Assembly (NCBI GenBank): GCA_052384575.1
Contig: JBQSUQ010000012.1
DNA from: JBQSUQ01 sp052384575
GTDB lineage: Bacteria; Pseudomonadota; Gammaproteobacteria; Enterobacterales; Pasteurellaceae
DNA: 64,000 nucleotides
Direction: 5' to 3' (one strand)
Of the stretch, positions 26,392 through 35,402 are shown one piece after another. How positions within the stretch are numbered: the first letter of the stretch is position 1; every line of letters begins with the position of its first letter. The position numbers and the translations under genes are program-made. The notes beneath the pieces were generated by a model. It searched no databases and had not been told where the DNA came from. It worked only from the letters and a program-made list of their open reading frames with translations.

Positions 26392-27654
26392 TTAGCGGAA
26401 GATTGCATTTAACGCATAGTAAATGATAATCGCGAAGAATGCACCAGCTGGTAAAGTAACAATCCATGAGGCAATAATATTACGAATTACAGTTAGATTC
26501 AACGCAGCAATACCGCGTGCTAAACCGATACCAAGTACTGCACCCACTAAGGTTTGTGTTGTTGAAATAGGCAATCCTGTACCAGACGCGACCACAACGG
26601 TTGTGGCTGTGGCAAATTGGGCGGCAAATCCGCGACTTGGCGTTAAATCTGTAATGCCCGTACCAATGGTCGCCATTACTTTGTACCCCATAATGATCAA
26701 ACCTGCAGCAATCCCTGCGGCACCTAATGGCAGAATCCACCAAGCTAATGGATTTTTCGCCATAATATCGCCACCACTTTCGATAATACTAACAACAGCA
26801 GCAAGAGGTCCGATAGCATTTGCAACGTCATTGGAACCATGAGCAAATGCCATTGCACAAGCGGTCATTAACATGAGAATACTAAATACGCGTTCAACGC
26901 CACCAAATACCCCTTTGCGTGCTTTTTTGATGAAGTTTCTGCTGCGGAAGTAGAAGTAACTGATTACAACGGAAATGGAACTTAAAGCTAAGGAAATTAA
27001 TACGGTTTCGCCTTTAGATAGGTTAAGTCCAACGTGTTTCAATCCTTTAGATACGGTAACGATGATGAGAATAAAAACGGTTAAGCCCATAAAGTAAGGA
27101 CCGAATTTTTGTGCGTTACGCAATGGGTTTTCTGTATCAAAAATGAGTTTTTGAATAATGAAAAAGATACCATATGCGAGCACACCAGCAATAACTGGGG
27201 TAATAAACCAGCTACCGACAATGCCACCAATCACGCCCCATTTTACTGCTGCAACGCCTGCGGTAACGCAAGCAAAACCAATGATAGCACCAATAATTGA
27301 ATGGGTGGTGGACACTGGCCATCCCCAGCGGGAAGCGATGAGAAGCCAAGATCCAGAAGCAAAGAGCGCTGACATCATACCTAACACGAGAGTGTCAGGA
27401 TGTGCGATAAAATCAGAAGCATCAATGATACCACTTTTAATAGTTTCGGTTACTTCTCCACCGGCTAAATAAGCACCGGAAGCTTCAAAGATTAATGCGA
27501 TAATAATTGCTTGTTTTGCTGTAATGGTACCTGAACCAACAGAAGTACCCATTGCATTTGATACGTCATTTGCACCCACACCAAATGCCATAAAGAAGGC
27601 GAAGGCTGCAGTAATAATAATTAAAATTGTGCCATAGTTATTTAATAATTCCAT
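26392..27654 (-). CDS. Low-affinity inorganic phosphate transporter, PiT family
   Basis: A 420-residue membrane protein with about ten helices and the two inverted PiT signature repeats, GANDVSNAMGTSVG near the N-terminus and GSNDVANAIGPLAAV in the second half. It co-transports phosphate with a proton or sodium, possibly as a metal-phosphate. The DUF47/PhoU-like gene immediately upstream (52 bp) is a typical partner that modulates Pit activity. The large cytoplasmic loop seen in E. coli PitA is short here. Confidence 0.92.
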   Translation of the reverse strand: MELLNNYGTILIIITAAFAFFMAFGVGANDVSNAMGTSVGSGTITAKQAIIIALIFEASGAYLAGGEVTETIKSGIIDASDFIAHPDTLVLGMMSALFASGSWLLIASRWGWPVSTTHSIIGAIIGFACVTAGVAAVKWGVIGGIVGSWFITPVIAGVLAYGIFFIIQKLIFDTENPLRNAQKFGPYFMGLTVFILIIVTVSKGLKHVGLNLSKGETVLISLALSSISVVISYFYFRSRNFIKKARKGVFGGVERVFSILMLMTACAMAFAHGSNDVANAIGPLAAVVSIIESGGDIMAKNPLAWWILPLGAAGIAAGLIIMGYKVMATIGTGITDLTPSRGFAAQFATATTVVVASGTGLPISTTQTLVGAVLGIGLARGIAALNLTVIRNIIASWIVTLPAGAFFAIIIYYALNAIFR

Positions 27655-27706
27655 CGTTGTTTCCTATTGGTTACAAGCTTTGGGAGGTCTTATCTTTTGC
27701 CAAAGA

Positions 27707-28387
27707 TTAAGAACGCGCTAACATTAATTCAATACGAGATCCTACACGCTGGGCTTGATCGGCCAACACACCAATCCATTCAAAAATTTTGTATAGGAAC
27801 ATCACATCGATTGGATTATAACGATCTTCAATTTCACGTAGCATTAAACGTAATTTAATTTGCATTTGATCCGTATCGTCTTCAATTGTATCTAATTCGG
27901 TGATCATGTTATTCACAAAATGCAATTCACGTCCTCTAAAGCCGGTTTCTAGTAATTGATCCATTTCATCAATAACGCGATGGGCTTGTACAGTTGCGTC
28001 AAGGCTACGACATAAGAATGACATGAAATTTTCTTGTAATTCAGAAGGAATACCAAGGTTGCGTCCCACCATTCTGCCTGCAATATCTTTGGCGTAGTTA
28101 GCGAGCTTGTCTTGTTGGGTAACTAATTCTAATAAATCAGTTCGATCGATAGGTAAGAATAAACCGCGGGGTAATTTTAGACGAATTTCACGTTTTAACG
28201 TGTCTGCTCGGCGTTCTGTTTCAGAAATGCGTAAGCGTAATTCCTCTGCTTCCTGCCAGTTATTTGCAAATGTCGCTTCAAAGAAAGGAACTAACAAACT
28301 ACAAGCTTCAGTAACCGTATCTGAATGTTGCTGCAGAGGCTTTAAAGGCGAATGCGCAAATAATCCTAAAATATTGTTGATTGCCAT
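27707..28387 (-). CDS. DUF47 / TIGR00153 PhoU-like phosphate transport regulator
   Basis: A 226-residue all-helical protein of the PhoU-like DUF47 family, starting at the ATG at 28387 behind GGAG (an in-frame codon 4 residues earlier lacks a ribosome site). It contains the acidic/metal-binding pattern seen in PhoU, such as LRLRISETERRADTLKREIR and ELDTIEDDTDQMQ. Such proteins are encoded next to PiT transporters and are thought to regulate them. It forms an operon with the downstream transporter. Confidence 0.9.
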   Translation of the reverse strand: MAINNILGLFAHSPLKPLQQHSDTVTEACSLLVPFFEATFANNWQEAEELRLRISETERRADTLKREIRLKLPRGLFLPIDRTDLLELVTQQDKLANYAKDIAGRMVGRNLGIPSELQENFMSFLCRSLDATVQAHRVIDEMDQLLETGFRGRELHFVNNMITELDTIEDDTDQMQIKLRLMLREIEDRYNPIDVMFLYKIFEWIGVLADQAQRVGSRIELMLARS

Positions 28388-28544
28388 AAGGAACTCCAAG
28401 TGATTTAAGATAAATTGCGAGCATATTACAATATGTAAGTGAAAAACTCACGATTTAAATCAAAAAGATTTATAATATTGCAAGATTTTTCACCGCACTT
28501 CTATGCTAGAATGAAGTAGAAGATTGATTATAAAGGAAATAATA

Positions 28545-29603
28545 ATGTCGAATGAAATTGAGCTAAAATTAGCCATTAGCAATGAGTTTGCTGAAAATAT
28601 CCCCCAATTATTGACTGATTTCCACATTCTAAAACAGCAACATTCTAGTTTAGGCAACACTTATTATGATAGTGCTGATCGTCATTTTGCCCGTCATAAA
28701 ATGGGGTTGCGTGTTCGTTCTGAAAATCAACAGTTTGAAATGACCTTAAAAACTGATGGCAATGTGACGGGTGGGTTACATGTTCGTCCAGAATACAATA
28801 TGCCTTTAACGTCAAACCAACCTGATATAGAGAAATTATTGGCACTGAAAGAGTTCGATTTTCCTCAAAATTTAACCTTACAACCTATTTTTAGTACCGA
28901 TTTTGAGCGTGATAGTTGGTTAATTGAATGTGGTCAGCATACGGAAATTGAAATTGCCTTGGATCGTGGCGAAATTATGGCGAATGGTCAGGTTTCACCG
29001 ATTTGTGAATTAGAATTTGAACTAAAAAATGGTGAAGTACAAGATTTACTGACCTTTGTGGCAAATTTAGGCTTAATGAATGGTGTGCGTTTGAGTAGTG
29101 CGAGCAAAGCACAGCGCGGTTATCAATTAGCAAAAGGTGGCGTGCCAAGCTTAATTGATTGGATTGAAAAATGGCGCGATTTTCTAAAAACAGAACAAAG
29201 TGCGGTGAATTCTCGCCAAGTTTTAACCGCACTTTTAGTTCATGAACAGCAATTAATTGAAGAGACTATGTGTTTTGGTGGTGCGTTTTTTGCACAGGAT
29301 TTTATGAAAACGGTTGAACGTGTTGGTGCTTTTTTCAACTTGTACCACCATTATTTAGAGAATGGAAAATTGCTGCAAGCTGCATGGCAAGAACAAATTG
29401 ACGATGGCGTCCATCTGGACGAAAGTCTATTAGCAGATCTTTGGGAAGATCATCAATATTTATTTGAACATATTCGTGACATTATTCGTTTACATAGTGA
29501 AACAAAAGATAATACCTTAGCGATGAAAAAATTAGTTGAGCTATTAGTGCAACCACAATATGTTAAACGTATGATTAACTTAATGAAATTAACGGTGAAG
29601 TAA
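28545..29603 (+). CDS. CYTH-domain inorganic triphosphatase (YgiF-like)
   Basis: A 352-residue protein from the ATG at 28545. The N-terminal CYTH tunnel domain has the ExExK signature (EIELK at residues 4-8) and basic tunnel residues in GLRVRSE and EMTLKTDG. In E. coli YgiF hydrolyses inorganic triphosphate. The C-terminal 150 residues sit where a CHAD domain is expected but lack its usual histidine pattern, so it looks degenerate. It carries an inverted pair of uptake words near 29198-29235 inside the coding sequence. radA begins directly after its stop. Confidence 0.85.
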   Translation: MSNEIELKLAISNEFAENIPQLLTDFHILKQQHSSLGNTYYDSADRHFARHKMGLRVRSENQQFEMTLKTDGNVTGGLHVRPEYNMPLTSNQPDIEKLLALKEFDFPQNLTLQPIFSTDFERDSWLIECGQHTEIEIALDRGEIMANGQVSPICELEFELKNGEVQDLLTFVANLGLMNGVRLSSASKAQRGYQLAKGGVPSLIDWIEKWRDFLKTEQSAVNSRQVLTALLVHEQQLIEETMCFGGAFFAQDFMKTVERVGAFFNLYHHYLENGKLLQAAWQEQIDDGVHLDESLLADLWEDHQYLFEHIRDIIRLHSETKDNTLAMKKLVELLVQPQYVKRMINLMKLTVK

Positions 29604-30983
29604 ATGGCAAAAGCGCCAAAAACAGCTTATGTTTGTAATGATTGTGGAGCTGAGTTTTCCCGTTGGCAAGGGCAATGCTCCGCTTGTAAAGCTTGGAATA
29701 CCATTAGTGAAGTGCGATTAGTATCGGCTAAGTCAGCGGTTAAAAATGATCGCTTTAGTGGATATGCAGGAGATACGCAGGCTAAAGTACAAACCTTAGC
29801 CGAAATTAGTTTGCAAGAAACACCAAGATTTTCCAGTGGATTTAATGAATTGGATCGTGTGTTAGGTGGTGGCATTGTACCAGGCTCGGCCATTTTAATT
29901 GGTGGTCATCCGGGCGCGGGAAAATCAACATTATTATTGCAAATGATGTGTGGTTTAGCGAAAAATTTGACCGCACTTTATGTGACAGGTGAGGAAAGTT
30001 TGCAACAGGTGGCAATGCGCGCCAATCGCTTAGGATTGCCGACGGATCGTTTACAAATGCTTTCTGAAACCTCCGTTGAGCAAATTTGTCAATTGGCGGA
30101 TCAATTGAAACCGCAAATTATGGTGATTGATTCCATTCAAGTGATGCATTTGGCAGATATTCAATCTTCTCCTGGCTCAGTGGCACAGGTGCGTGAATGT
30201 GCTTCTTTTCTAACCCGTTATGCTAAAACCCGACAGGTTGCCATTATTATGGTAGGGCATGTCACTAAAGATGGAACACTTGCTGGTCCAAAAGTGTTAG
30301 AGCACGCCATTGATGCTTCTTTGTTATTAGAAGGGGAATCGGATTCTCGTTTTCGTACCTTGCGTAGCCATAAAAATCGTTTTGGTGCGGTGAATGAATT
30401 GGGCGTTTTTGCTATGACGGAGCAAGGTTTACGCGAAGTGAAGAATCCATCAGCGATCTTTTTAACCCGTAGCGAAGAGCAAATGCCCGGAAGTTCAGTG
30501 ATGGTACTTTGGGAAGGTACAAGACCTTTATTGGTTGAAATTCAAGCCTTGGTTGACCACTCGATGTTAGGGAATCCTCGACGTGTTGCAGTGGGATTAG
30601 AACAAAACCGTTTAGCATTATTATTGGCGGTGTTACATCGTCATGGTGGTTTGCAAATGTCTGATCAGGATGTGTTTGTGAATGTGGTTGGTGGTGTCAA
30701 AGTGACGGAAACTAGCGCGGATTTAGCCTTATTACTAGCCTTAATTTCCAGTTTCAAAAATCGCCCTTTGCCACAGGATTTGGTTGTTTTTGGTGAAGTA
30801 GGATTGGCTGGCGAAATTCGCCCAGTGACAAGTGGACAAGAGCGAATTCACGAAGCAGCTAAACATGGCTTTAAGCGAGCTATTGTGCCTTTTGCTAATA
30901 AGCCAAAAAGTGCGGTACCAAATATGCAAGTTTTTACAGTGAAGAAGCTGTCCGATGCATTAACCATTTTAGATGATTTTTAA
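29604..30983 (+). CDS. radA: DNA repair protein RadA
   Basis: Branch-migration ATPase that processes recombination intermediates with RecA. The 459-residue protein has an N-terminal zinc finger (Cys11, Cys14, Cys25, Cys28), the Walker A motif GGHPGAGKST, the RadA-specific KNRFG motif, and a C-terminal Lon-protease-like domain without the catalytic Ser-Lys dyad. The ATG follows the CYTH gene stop with no gap, so translation is coupled. It ends at a strong terminator. Confidence 0.96.
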   Translation: MAKAPKTAYVCNDCGAEFSRWQGQCSACKAWNTISEVRLVSAKSAVKNDRFSGYAGDTQAKVQTLAEISLQETPRFSSGFNELDRVLGGGIVPGSAILIGGHPGAGKSTLLLQMMCGLAKNLTALYVTGEESLQQVAMRANRLGLPTDRLQMLSETSVEQICQLADQLKPQIMVIDSIQVMHLADIQSSPGSVAQVRECASFLTRYAKTRQVAIIMVGHVTKDGTLAGPKVLEHAIDASLLLEGESDSRFRTLRSHKNRFGAVNELGVFAMTEQGLREVKNPSAIFLTRSEEQMPGSSVMVLWEGTRPLLVEIQALVDHSMLGNPRRVAVGLEQNRLALLLAVLHRHGGLQMSDQDVFVNVVGGVKVTETSADLALLLALISSFKNRPLPQDLVVFGEVGLAGEIRPVTSGQERIHEAAKHGFKRAIVPFANKPKSAVPNMQVFTVKKLSDALTILDDF

Positions 30984-30984
30984 C

Positions 30985-31017
30985 AAAAAAAGGTGCATGA
31001 TTATGCACCTTTTTTAT
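30985..31017. terminator. Bidirectional terminator between radA and proA
   Basis: AGGTGCAT/ATGCACCT stem (30991-30998, 31003-31010) with a GATT loop. It is flanked by an A-run before and a T-run after, so it works for both convergent genes. Confidence 0.9.
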
Positions 31018-31029
31018 GTTACGGATATG

Positions 31030-32289
31030 TTATGAACGAGAAGTGTAATCGCCAACCGCCACCCATTTATAAGTAGTGAGTGCTTCTAACCCCATTGGAC
31101 CTCTTGCATGCAGCTTTTGCGTACTTACTGCAACTTCTGCACCTAAGCCAAATTGTGCACCATCGGTAAATCTAGTGCTAGCATTAACATAAACTGCCGC
31201 AGCATCAACCTGAGCCACAAATTGTTGTGCTAATTTTTGCGATTCCGTTAGGATTGCCTCAGAATGTTGGCTGCCGTATTCACGAATATGCTCAATTGCT
31301 GCAACTAAATCTTCTACCACAACCACATTTAAATCTTTACTTAACCATTCTTGGCGCATCTCTTGGTCTTTTACTGGAACCACATTGGCACCGGCTTTTT
31401 CAAGAATAGAAAGTGCGGTGTGATCTGCATGAAATTTTACGTCTTTTGATTGCAAATGCTGTGCTAATTTAGGTAAAAATTCCTCGGCTATGCTACCTTG
31501 CACCAAGAGGGTTTCTAAAGTATTACAGGTGCTTGGACGTTGTGTTTTCGCATTTTCAATTACAGAAAGTGCCTTATTTTGATCCGCACTTTGTTCAACA
31601 AAGGTGTGGCAAACGCCAATGCCACCAACAATCACAGGAATAGTGGAATGTTGTTTGCATAATTCATGCAATCCAGCTCCACCGCGAGGAATTATCATAT
31701 CAACATAGCGATCCAATTTGAGTAATTGCATCACCAAATCACGATTGGGATCTGTAATAGCTTGAACTGCCGCTTTTGGTAAGCCAGATTGTTGTAACGC
31801 ATTTTGCACGACATCCACTAAAATTTGGTTTGAATGTTGGGTTTCTTTTCCTCCGCGTAAAATAACTGCGTTTCCTGTTTTTAAGCATAGGCTTGCTACA
31901 TCAATAGTCACATTTGGGCGCGCCTCATAAATAGTGCCAACAACACCAAGCGGAACACGAATTCGCTCCAATTTTAAACCGCTGTCTAATACACCGCCAT
32001 CAATGATTTTTCCCACAGGATCTGCCAAAGAAACCACATGACGAACATCATTAGCAATGCCTTTGAGGCGTTCTTCCGTCAATAACAAGCGATCAATAAT
32101 TGCTTCGCTCAGTCCATTTTGTTTGGCTGCTTCAATATCTTTTGCATTGGCTGCGAGAATAGGATCCTTTTGTTGTTCTAATTGTTCTGCAATGCACAAT
32201 AATGCGTGATTTTTTTCTTGTTGTGATAATTGGGACAGGATAAATGCCGCTTGTTTAGCAGCTTTTCCCATGGCAATTAAGTCGGTCAT
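31030..32289 (-). CDS. proA: Gamma-glutamyl phosphate reductase
   Basis: NADPH-dependent second enzyme of proline synthesis from glutamate. The 419-residue aldehyde-dehydrogenase-fold protein carries the catalytic cysteine in RPSTCNTLETLL. The start is the ATG at 32289 behind GAGGAA (a TTG/ATG 14 codons upstream would intrude into holD). It lies 2 bp after the holD stop codon, so the two are co-transcribed. proB is not in the window. Confidence 0.96.
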   Translation of the reverse strand: MTDLIAMGKAAKQAAFILSQLSQQEKNHALLCIAEQLEQQKDPILAANAKDIEAAKQNGLSEAIIDRLLLTEERLKGIANDVRHVVSLADPVGKIIDGGVLDSGLKLERIRVPLGVVGTIYEARPNVTIDVASLCLKTGNAVILRGGKETQHSNQILVDVVQNALQQSGLPKAAVQAITDPNRDLVMQLLKLDRYVDMIIPRGGAGLHELCKQHSTIPVIVGGIGVCHTFVEQSADQNKALSVIENAKTQRPSTCNTLETLLVQGSIAEEFLPKLAQHLQSKDVKFHADHTALSILEKAGANVVPVKDQEMRQEWLSKDLNVVVVEDLVAAIEHIREYGSQHSEAILTESQKLAQQFVAQVDAAAVYVNASTRFTDGAQFGLGAEVAVSTQKLHARGPMGLEALTTYKWVAVGDYTSRS

Positions 32290-32291
32290 AA

Positions 32292-32714
32292 TTATTCCTC
32301 TGAATGAAAGGCGGTTTGAATTTGTTGCCACAGATGACGTTTTTCTTTTCCATTTTGTTTTAACAATGGTAAATCAGGGCTTTGCCATAGACTCGTTACT
32401 TGGCTAAAGTGCGATAAAGTGCGGTCTATTTTTTGTTGATTTTGAGAGAGTAACCAATAGTGTACAGGTGTTGTTGTTTGCAAATGATCCACTTGGCTAA
32501 AATCAATTAACAGGCAATCCTTTACATTAATAGCAATGCTGCGTAGCACATCTTGAATAAAAGGTTCTTGCACAGACAGCGTTTGTTCAGCAACAATGAT
32601 GAGTTTGATATTGTCAGCAACAGAAATATTCACCACGCCTTTTAACGCTTCTGGACGGCGCAATTGCCATTGTTTAATGCCCATTTCTTGCAATAAAAGA
32701 TCGCGTCTATTCAC
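32292..32714 (-). CDS. holD: DNA polymerase III psi subunit
   Basis: A 140-residue protein of the clamp-loader complex that with chi contacts SSB. The start is the GTG at 32714 behind AAAGGG, giving an N-terminus NRRDLLLQEMGI that aligns with the E. coli HolD start; an ATG further up adds 40 residues overlapping the divergent rsmC promoter. The conserved WQLRRPEALKG block is present. HolD evolves fast, but the N-terminal chi-binding motif makes the call firm. It is coupled to proA downstream. Confidence 0.85.
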   Translation of the reverse strand: MNRRDLLLQEMGIKQWQLRRPEALKGVVNISVADNIKLIIVAEQTLSVQEPFIQDVLRSIAINVKDCLLIDFSQVDHLQTTTPVHYWLLSQNQQKIDRTLSHFSQVTSLWQSPDLPLLKQNGKEKRHLWQQIQTAFHSEE

Positions 32715-32862
32715 TGATTTGCCCTTTGTTAATTGAGATGAAAAGCTATTGTAAAGGGGATTTTTCATTTCGTAAATAGCCGTTACAGATGGTGTATTGG
32801 TTATTTTGTGATTGAAAGCTATAATGCTCGCCAATTCTTTATTTTTTGTTATGGGACATTGT

Positions 32863-33861
32863 ATGATTTCTGCAGAAAGCCAAGTGCTTGAACGTCATTT
32901 ATCCTTTTTTGAGCAGAAAAAAGTGCTATTTGCTGGTGGGGTCAGAGATGATTTTCCTTTCAAACCAGCATTAAATGCACAATCTGTTAAAATTTGGTCT
33001 TGGTATTTTGATTATGCGAGAACGCAAAGTGCGGTGGATTTTTCCGTACTTTGTGATTCACAAGCAGATATGATCGTTTTTTATTGGACAAAAAACAAAC
33101 AGGAAGTGCAATTCCAATTAATGCAATTGTTAGCAAATGCAAGTGAAAATCAGGAAATGTTGATTGTGGGCGAAAATCGCTGCGGTGTGCGTTCAGTGGA
33201 AAAAATGTTGGCGCCTTTTGGTGATATCGCGAAAATAGACAGCGCTCGTCGTTGCGGCTTGTACCATTTTTGTCTGAAAAATAAACCGCACTTTGACTTG
33301 CAAGATTATTGGAAAACCTATTCCCATCCTCAATTACAACCATTGAGCATATATAGTTTGCCGGGGGTGTTTAGTGCTGATGAACTTGATGGCGGAACAG
33401 CATTATTATTAACTACTTTGGATCGCCAAATAAGAGGTAAAGTGCTCGATCTTGGCTGTGGAGCGGGTGTCATTGGCGCAATGATTAAGCATAAATATCC
33501 AAAGGTAACATTGACAATGACTGACATTCACGCTATGGCAGTCGCTTCTGCACAAGAAACGTTACGTCAAAATAAGTTGGAGGGCAAGGTGCTTGCCAGC
33601 GACGTTTTTTCTGAACTGGATGTGCAAAATAAATTTGATTTGATCATTTCTAATCCACCATTCCATGATGGCATTGATACCGCTTATCAAGCGGTAACGA
33701 ATTTAATTGAGCAAGCCAAATGGTATTTAAATTCGGGCGGAGAACTGCGTATTGTTGCTAATAGCTTTTTGCCTTATCCTGATTTATTAGATCGCTATTT
33801 CGGTAGTCATCAAGTATTAGCACAAAATAATAAATTTAAAGTATATTCGGTGAGAGCCTAG
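32863..33861 (+). CDS. rsmC: 16S rRNA (guanine(1207)-N2)-methyltransferase RsmC
   Basis: Methylates G1207 in the 30S subunit. The 332-residue protein has a degenerate N-terminal methyltransferase domain and a catalytic C-terminal Rossmann domain with SAM motif LDLGCGAGVIGAM and the catalytic SNPPFHDG. The start is the ATG at 32863 (MISAESQVLERH); an in-frame ATG at 32851 is possible. It is divergent from holD and ends at an uptake-word terminator. Confidence 0.92.
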   Translation: MISAESQVLERHLSFFEQKKVLFAGGVRDDFPFKPALNAQSVKIWSWYFDYARTQSAVDFSVLCDSQADMIVFYWTKNKQEVQFQLMQLLANASENQEMLIVGENRCGVRSVEKMLAPFGDIAKIDSARRCGLYHFCLKNKPHFDLQDYWKTYSHPQLQPLSIYSLPGVFSADELDGGTALLLTTLDRQIRGKVLDLGCGAGVIGAMIKHKYPKVTLTMTDIHAMAVASAQETLRQNKLEGKVLASDVFSELDVQNKFDLIISNPPFHDGIDTAYQAVTNLIEQAKWYLNSGGELRIVANSFLPYPDLLDRYFGSHQVLAQNNKFKVYSVRA

Positions 33862-33893
33862 AAAAAAGTGCGGTGTTTTTCACCGCACTTTTT
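33861..33893. terminator. Uptake-word inverted repeat between rsmC and the nucleoside transporter
   Basis: AAAAAAGTGCGGTG and CACCGCACTTTTT pair as a 13-bp stem with a TTTTT loop region, flanked by A and T runs, serving both convergent genes. Confidence 0.8.
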
Positions 33894-33910
33894 GTTTGCA
33901 TTTACGTTGA

Positions 33911-35170
33911 TTAAATTGCGCCACCAATACCAATAAATAATCCTGCAATGGCGCCGCTCATTAAGTTAGACATAGAACCTGCAATCACCGCTCTAATACC
34001 TAAACGAGCGATATCACTGCGGCGATTTGGTGCCATGCCACCTAAGCCACCAATTAATACTGCAATGGAACCGAGATTTGCAAAGCCACATAATGCAAAG
34101 GAAATAATGGCGACGGTTTTCGCACTGAGTTGTACTGGCGCATCGGCAGTCAGATATTTACTGAAGTCTGCGTAAGCAACAAATTCATTTAACACAATTT
34201 TTTGCCCAATCATCGAACCTGAAATGTGTGCTTCTTCCCAAGGTACACCAATTGCCCAAGCTAATGGCTTGAAGGCATAACCTAATAAGGATTGCATCGT
34301 CACGTCGGTATAACCGAATAAACTCGCAATACTACCAATTCCCCAGTTCAACATGGCGATCAAGGCAACAAAGGCAAGTAGGATCGCACCAATATTTAAC
34401 ACTAATTGAATGCCAGATATTGCACCACCAGCCGCTGCTTCAATAATATTTGCCGGTTTTTCTTCATCCGTAATGGTAATGTTATCTTGCACTTTTTCTG
34501 TTTGTGGGCAGAGTAGTTTTGCGAATAATAAACCGCCCGGAGCTGCCATGAATGAAGCTGCGATTAAATAGGGGAGTGGCACACCCATATTGGCGTATCC
34601 TACTAATACAGAACCAGCAACTGAGGCTAATCCCCCCGTCATTACAGCAAATAATTCGGATTGTGTCATATTATTGATAAATGGTTTAACTAAAAGCGGA
34701 GCTTCAGTTTGACCCACAAAAATATTTGCTGCAGCAGATGTTGATTCTGCTTTAGAGGTTTTTAGGATTTTTTGTAATCCGCCACCTAAAATTTTAATCA
34801 CAAATTGCATAATGCCGAGGTAGTAAAGCACAGAAATGAATGCTGAGAAGAAAATGATTGGCGGCAGTACACGAAAGGCAAAGACAAAACCACCATCACC
34901 AAAAACTTCAAACATTTTCGGGCTGACTAAACCGCCGAATAAGAATTTAATGCCTTCGCTACTGAAATCAATAATTTTGTTCATTGCTGATGACGCGGAC
35001 ATTAAGGCATCTCGCCCGACAGGAAAGTAAAGAATTAGTGCGCCAATACCAATTTGGATGGCAAATGCGCCTAATACGGTGCGGTAATTAATCGCTTTTT
35101 TATTATTGGATAGCAAAAATGCGATCAATAAGAGTACAAATATACCAAATAGACTGTTTAATATACTCAT
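33911..35170 (-). CDS. Concentrative nucleoside transporter (CNT/NupC family)
   Basis: A 419-residue inner-membrane protein with eight or more helices that imports nucleosides with protons or sodium. Signature segments are the FVGQTEAPLLVKPFI motif in the middle and the C-terminal FALCGFANLGSIAVLIGGLG, both typical of the CNT core. Specificity cannot be read from sequence. It is a single gene, separated from betT by a 232-bp divergent gap in which I see only AT-rich sequence and the betT ribosome site. Confidence 0.9.
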   Translation of the reverse strand: MSILNSLFGIFVLLLIAFLLSNNKKAINYRTVLGAFAIQIGIGALILYFPVGRDALMSASSAMNKIIDFSSEGIKFLFGGLVSPKMFEVFGDGGFVFAFRVLPPIIFFSAFISVLYYLGIMQFVIKILGGGLQKILKTSKAESTSAAANIFVGQTEAPLLVKPFINNMTQSELFAVMTGGLASVAGSVLVGYANMGVPLPYLIAASFMAAPGGLLFAKLLCPQTEKVQDNITITDEEKPANIIEAAAGGAISGIQLVLNIGAILLAFVALIAMLNWGIGSIASLFGYTDVTMQSLLGYAFKPLAWAIGVPWEEAHISGSMIGQKIVLNEFVAYADFSKYLTADAPVQLSAKTVAIISFALCGFANLGSIAVLIGGLGGMAPNRRSDIARLGIRAVIAGSMSNLMSGAIAGLFIGIGGAI

Positions 35171-35402
35171 GGGGACCTCAATACGAAAGAAATCAACGTT
35201 GGGCGCAATTCTACCTTATTTTGAGTGAAATAGGATCTTTCTATATGAAACTTTTATACTAATTTGAGAACTGCCATTTTCTTTTGGCAAAAGACAATGT
35301 TGGATAGCTTGTAAGTGTCTCTAAATAGGGCTGATTTGTGAGAAAATGGATTTTCTGATATAATATTCTGGATTATTAATTTTTTTAGGAGAAAATATCG
35401 TT

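Noticed and set aside
26423..26842. A 139-codon plus-strand frame opposite pit
   Set aside because: Antisense shadow of a clear PiT transporter; no ribosome site.
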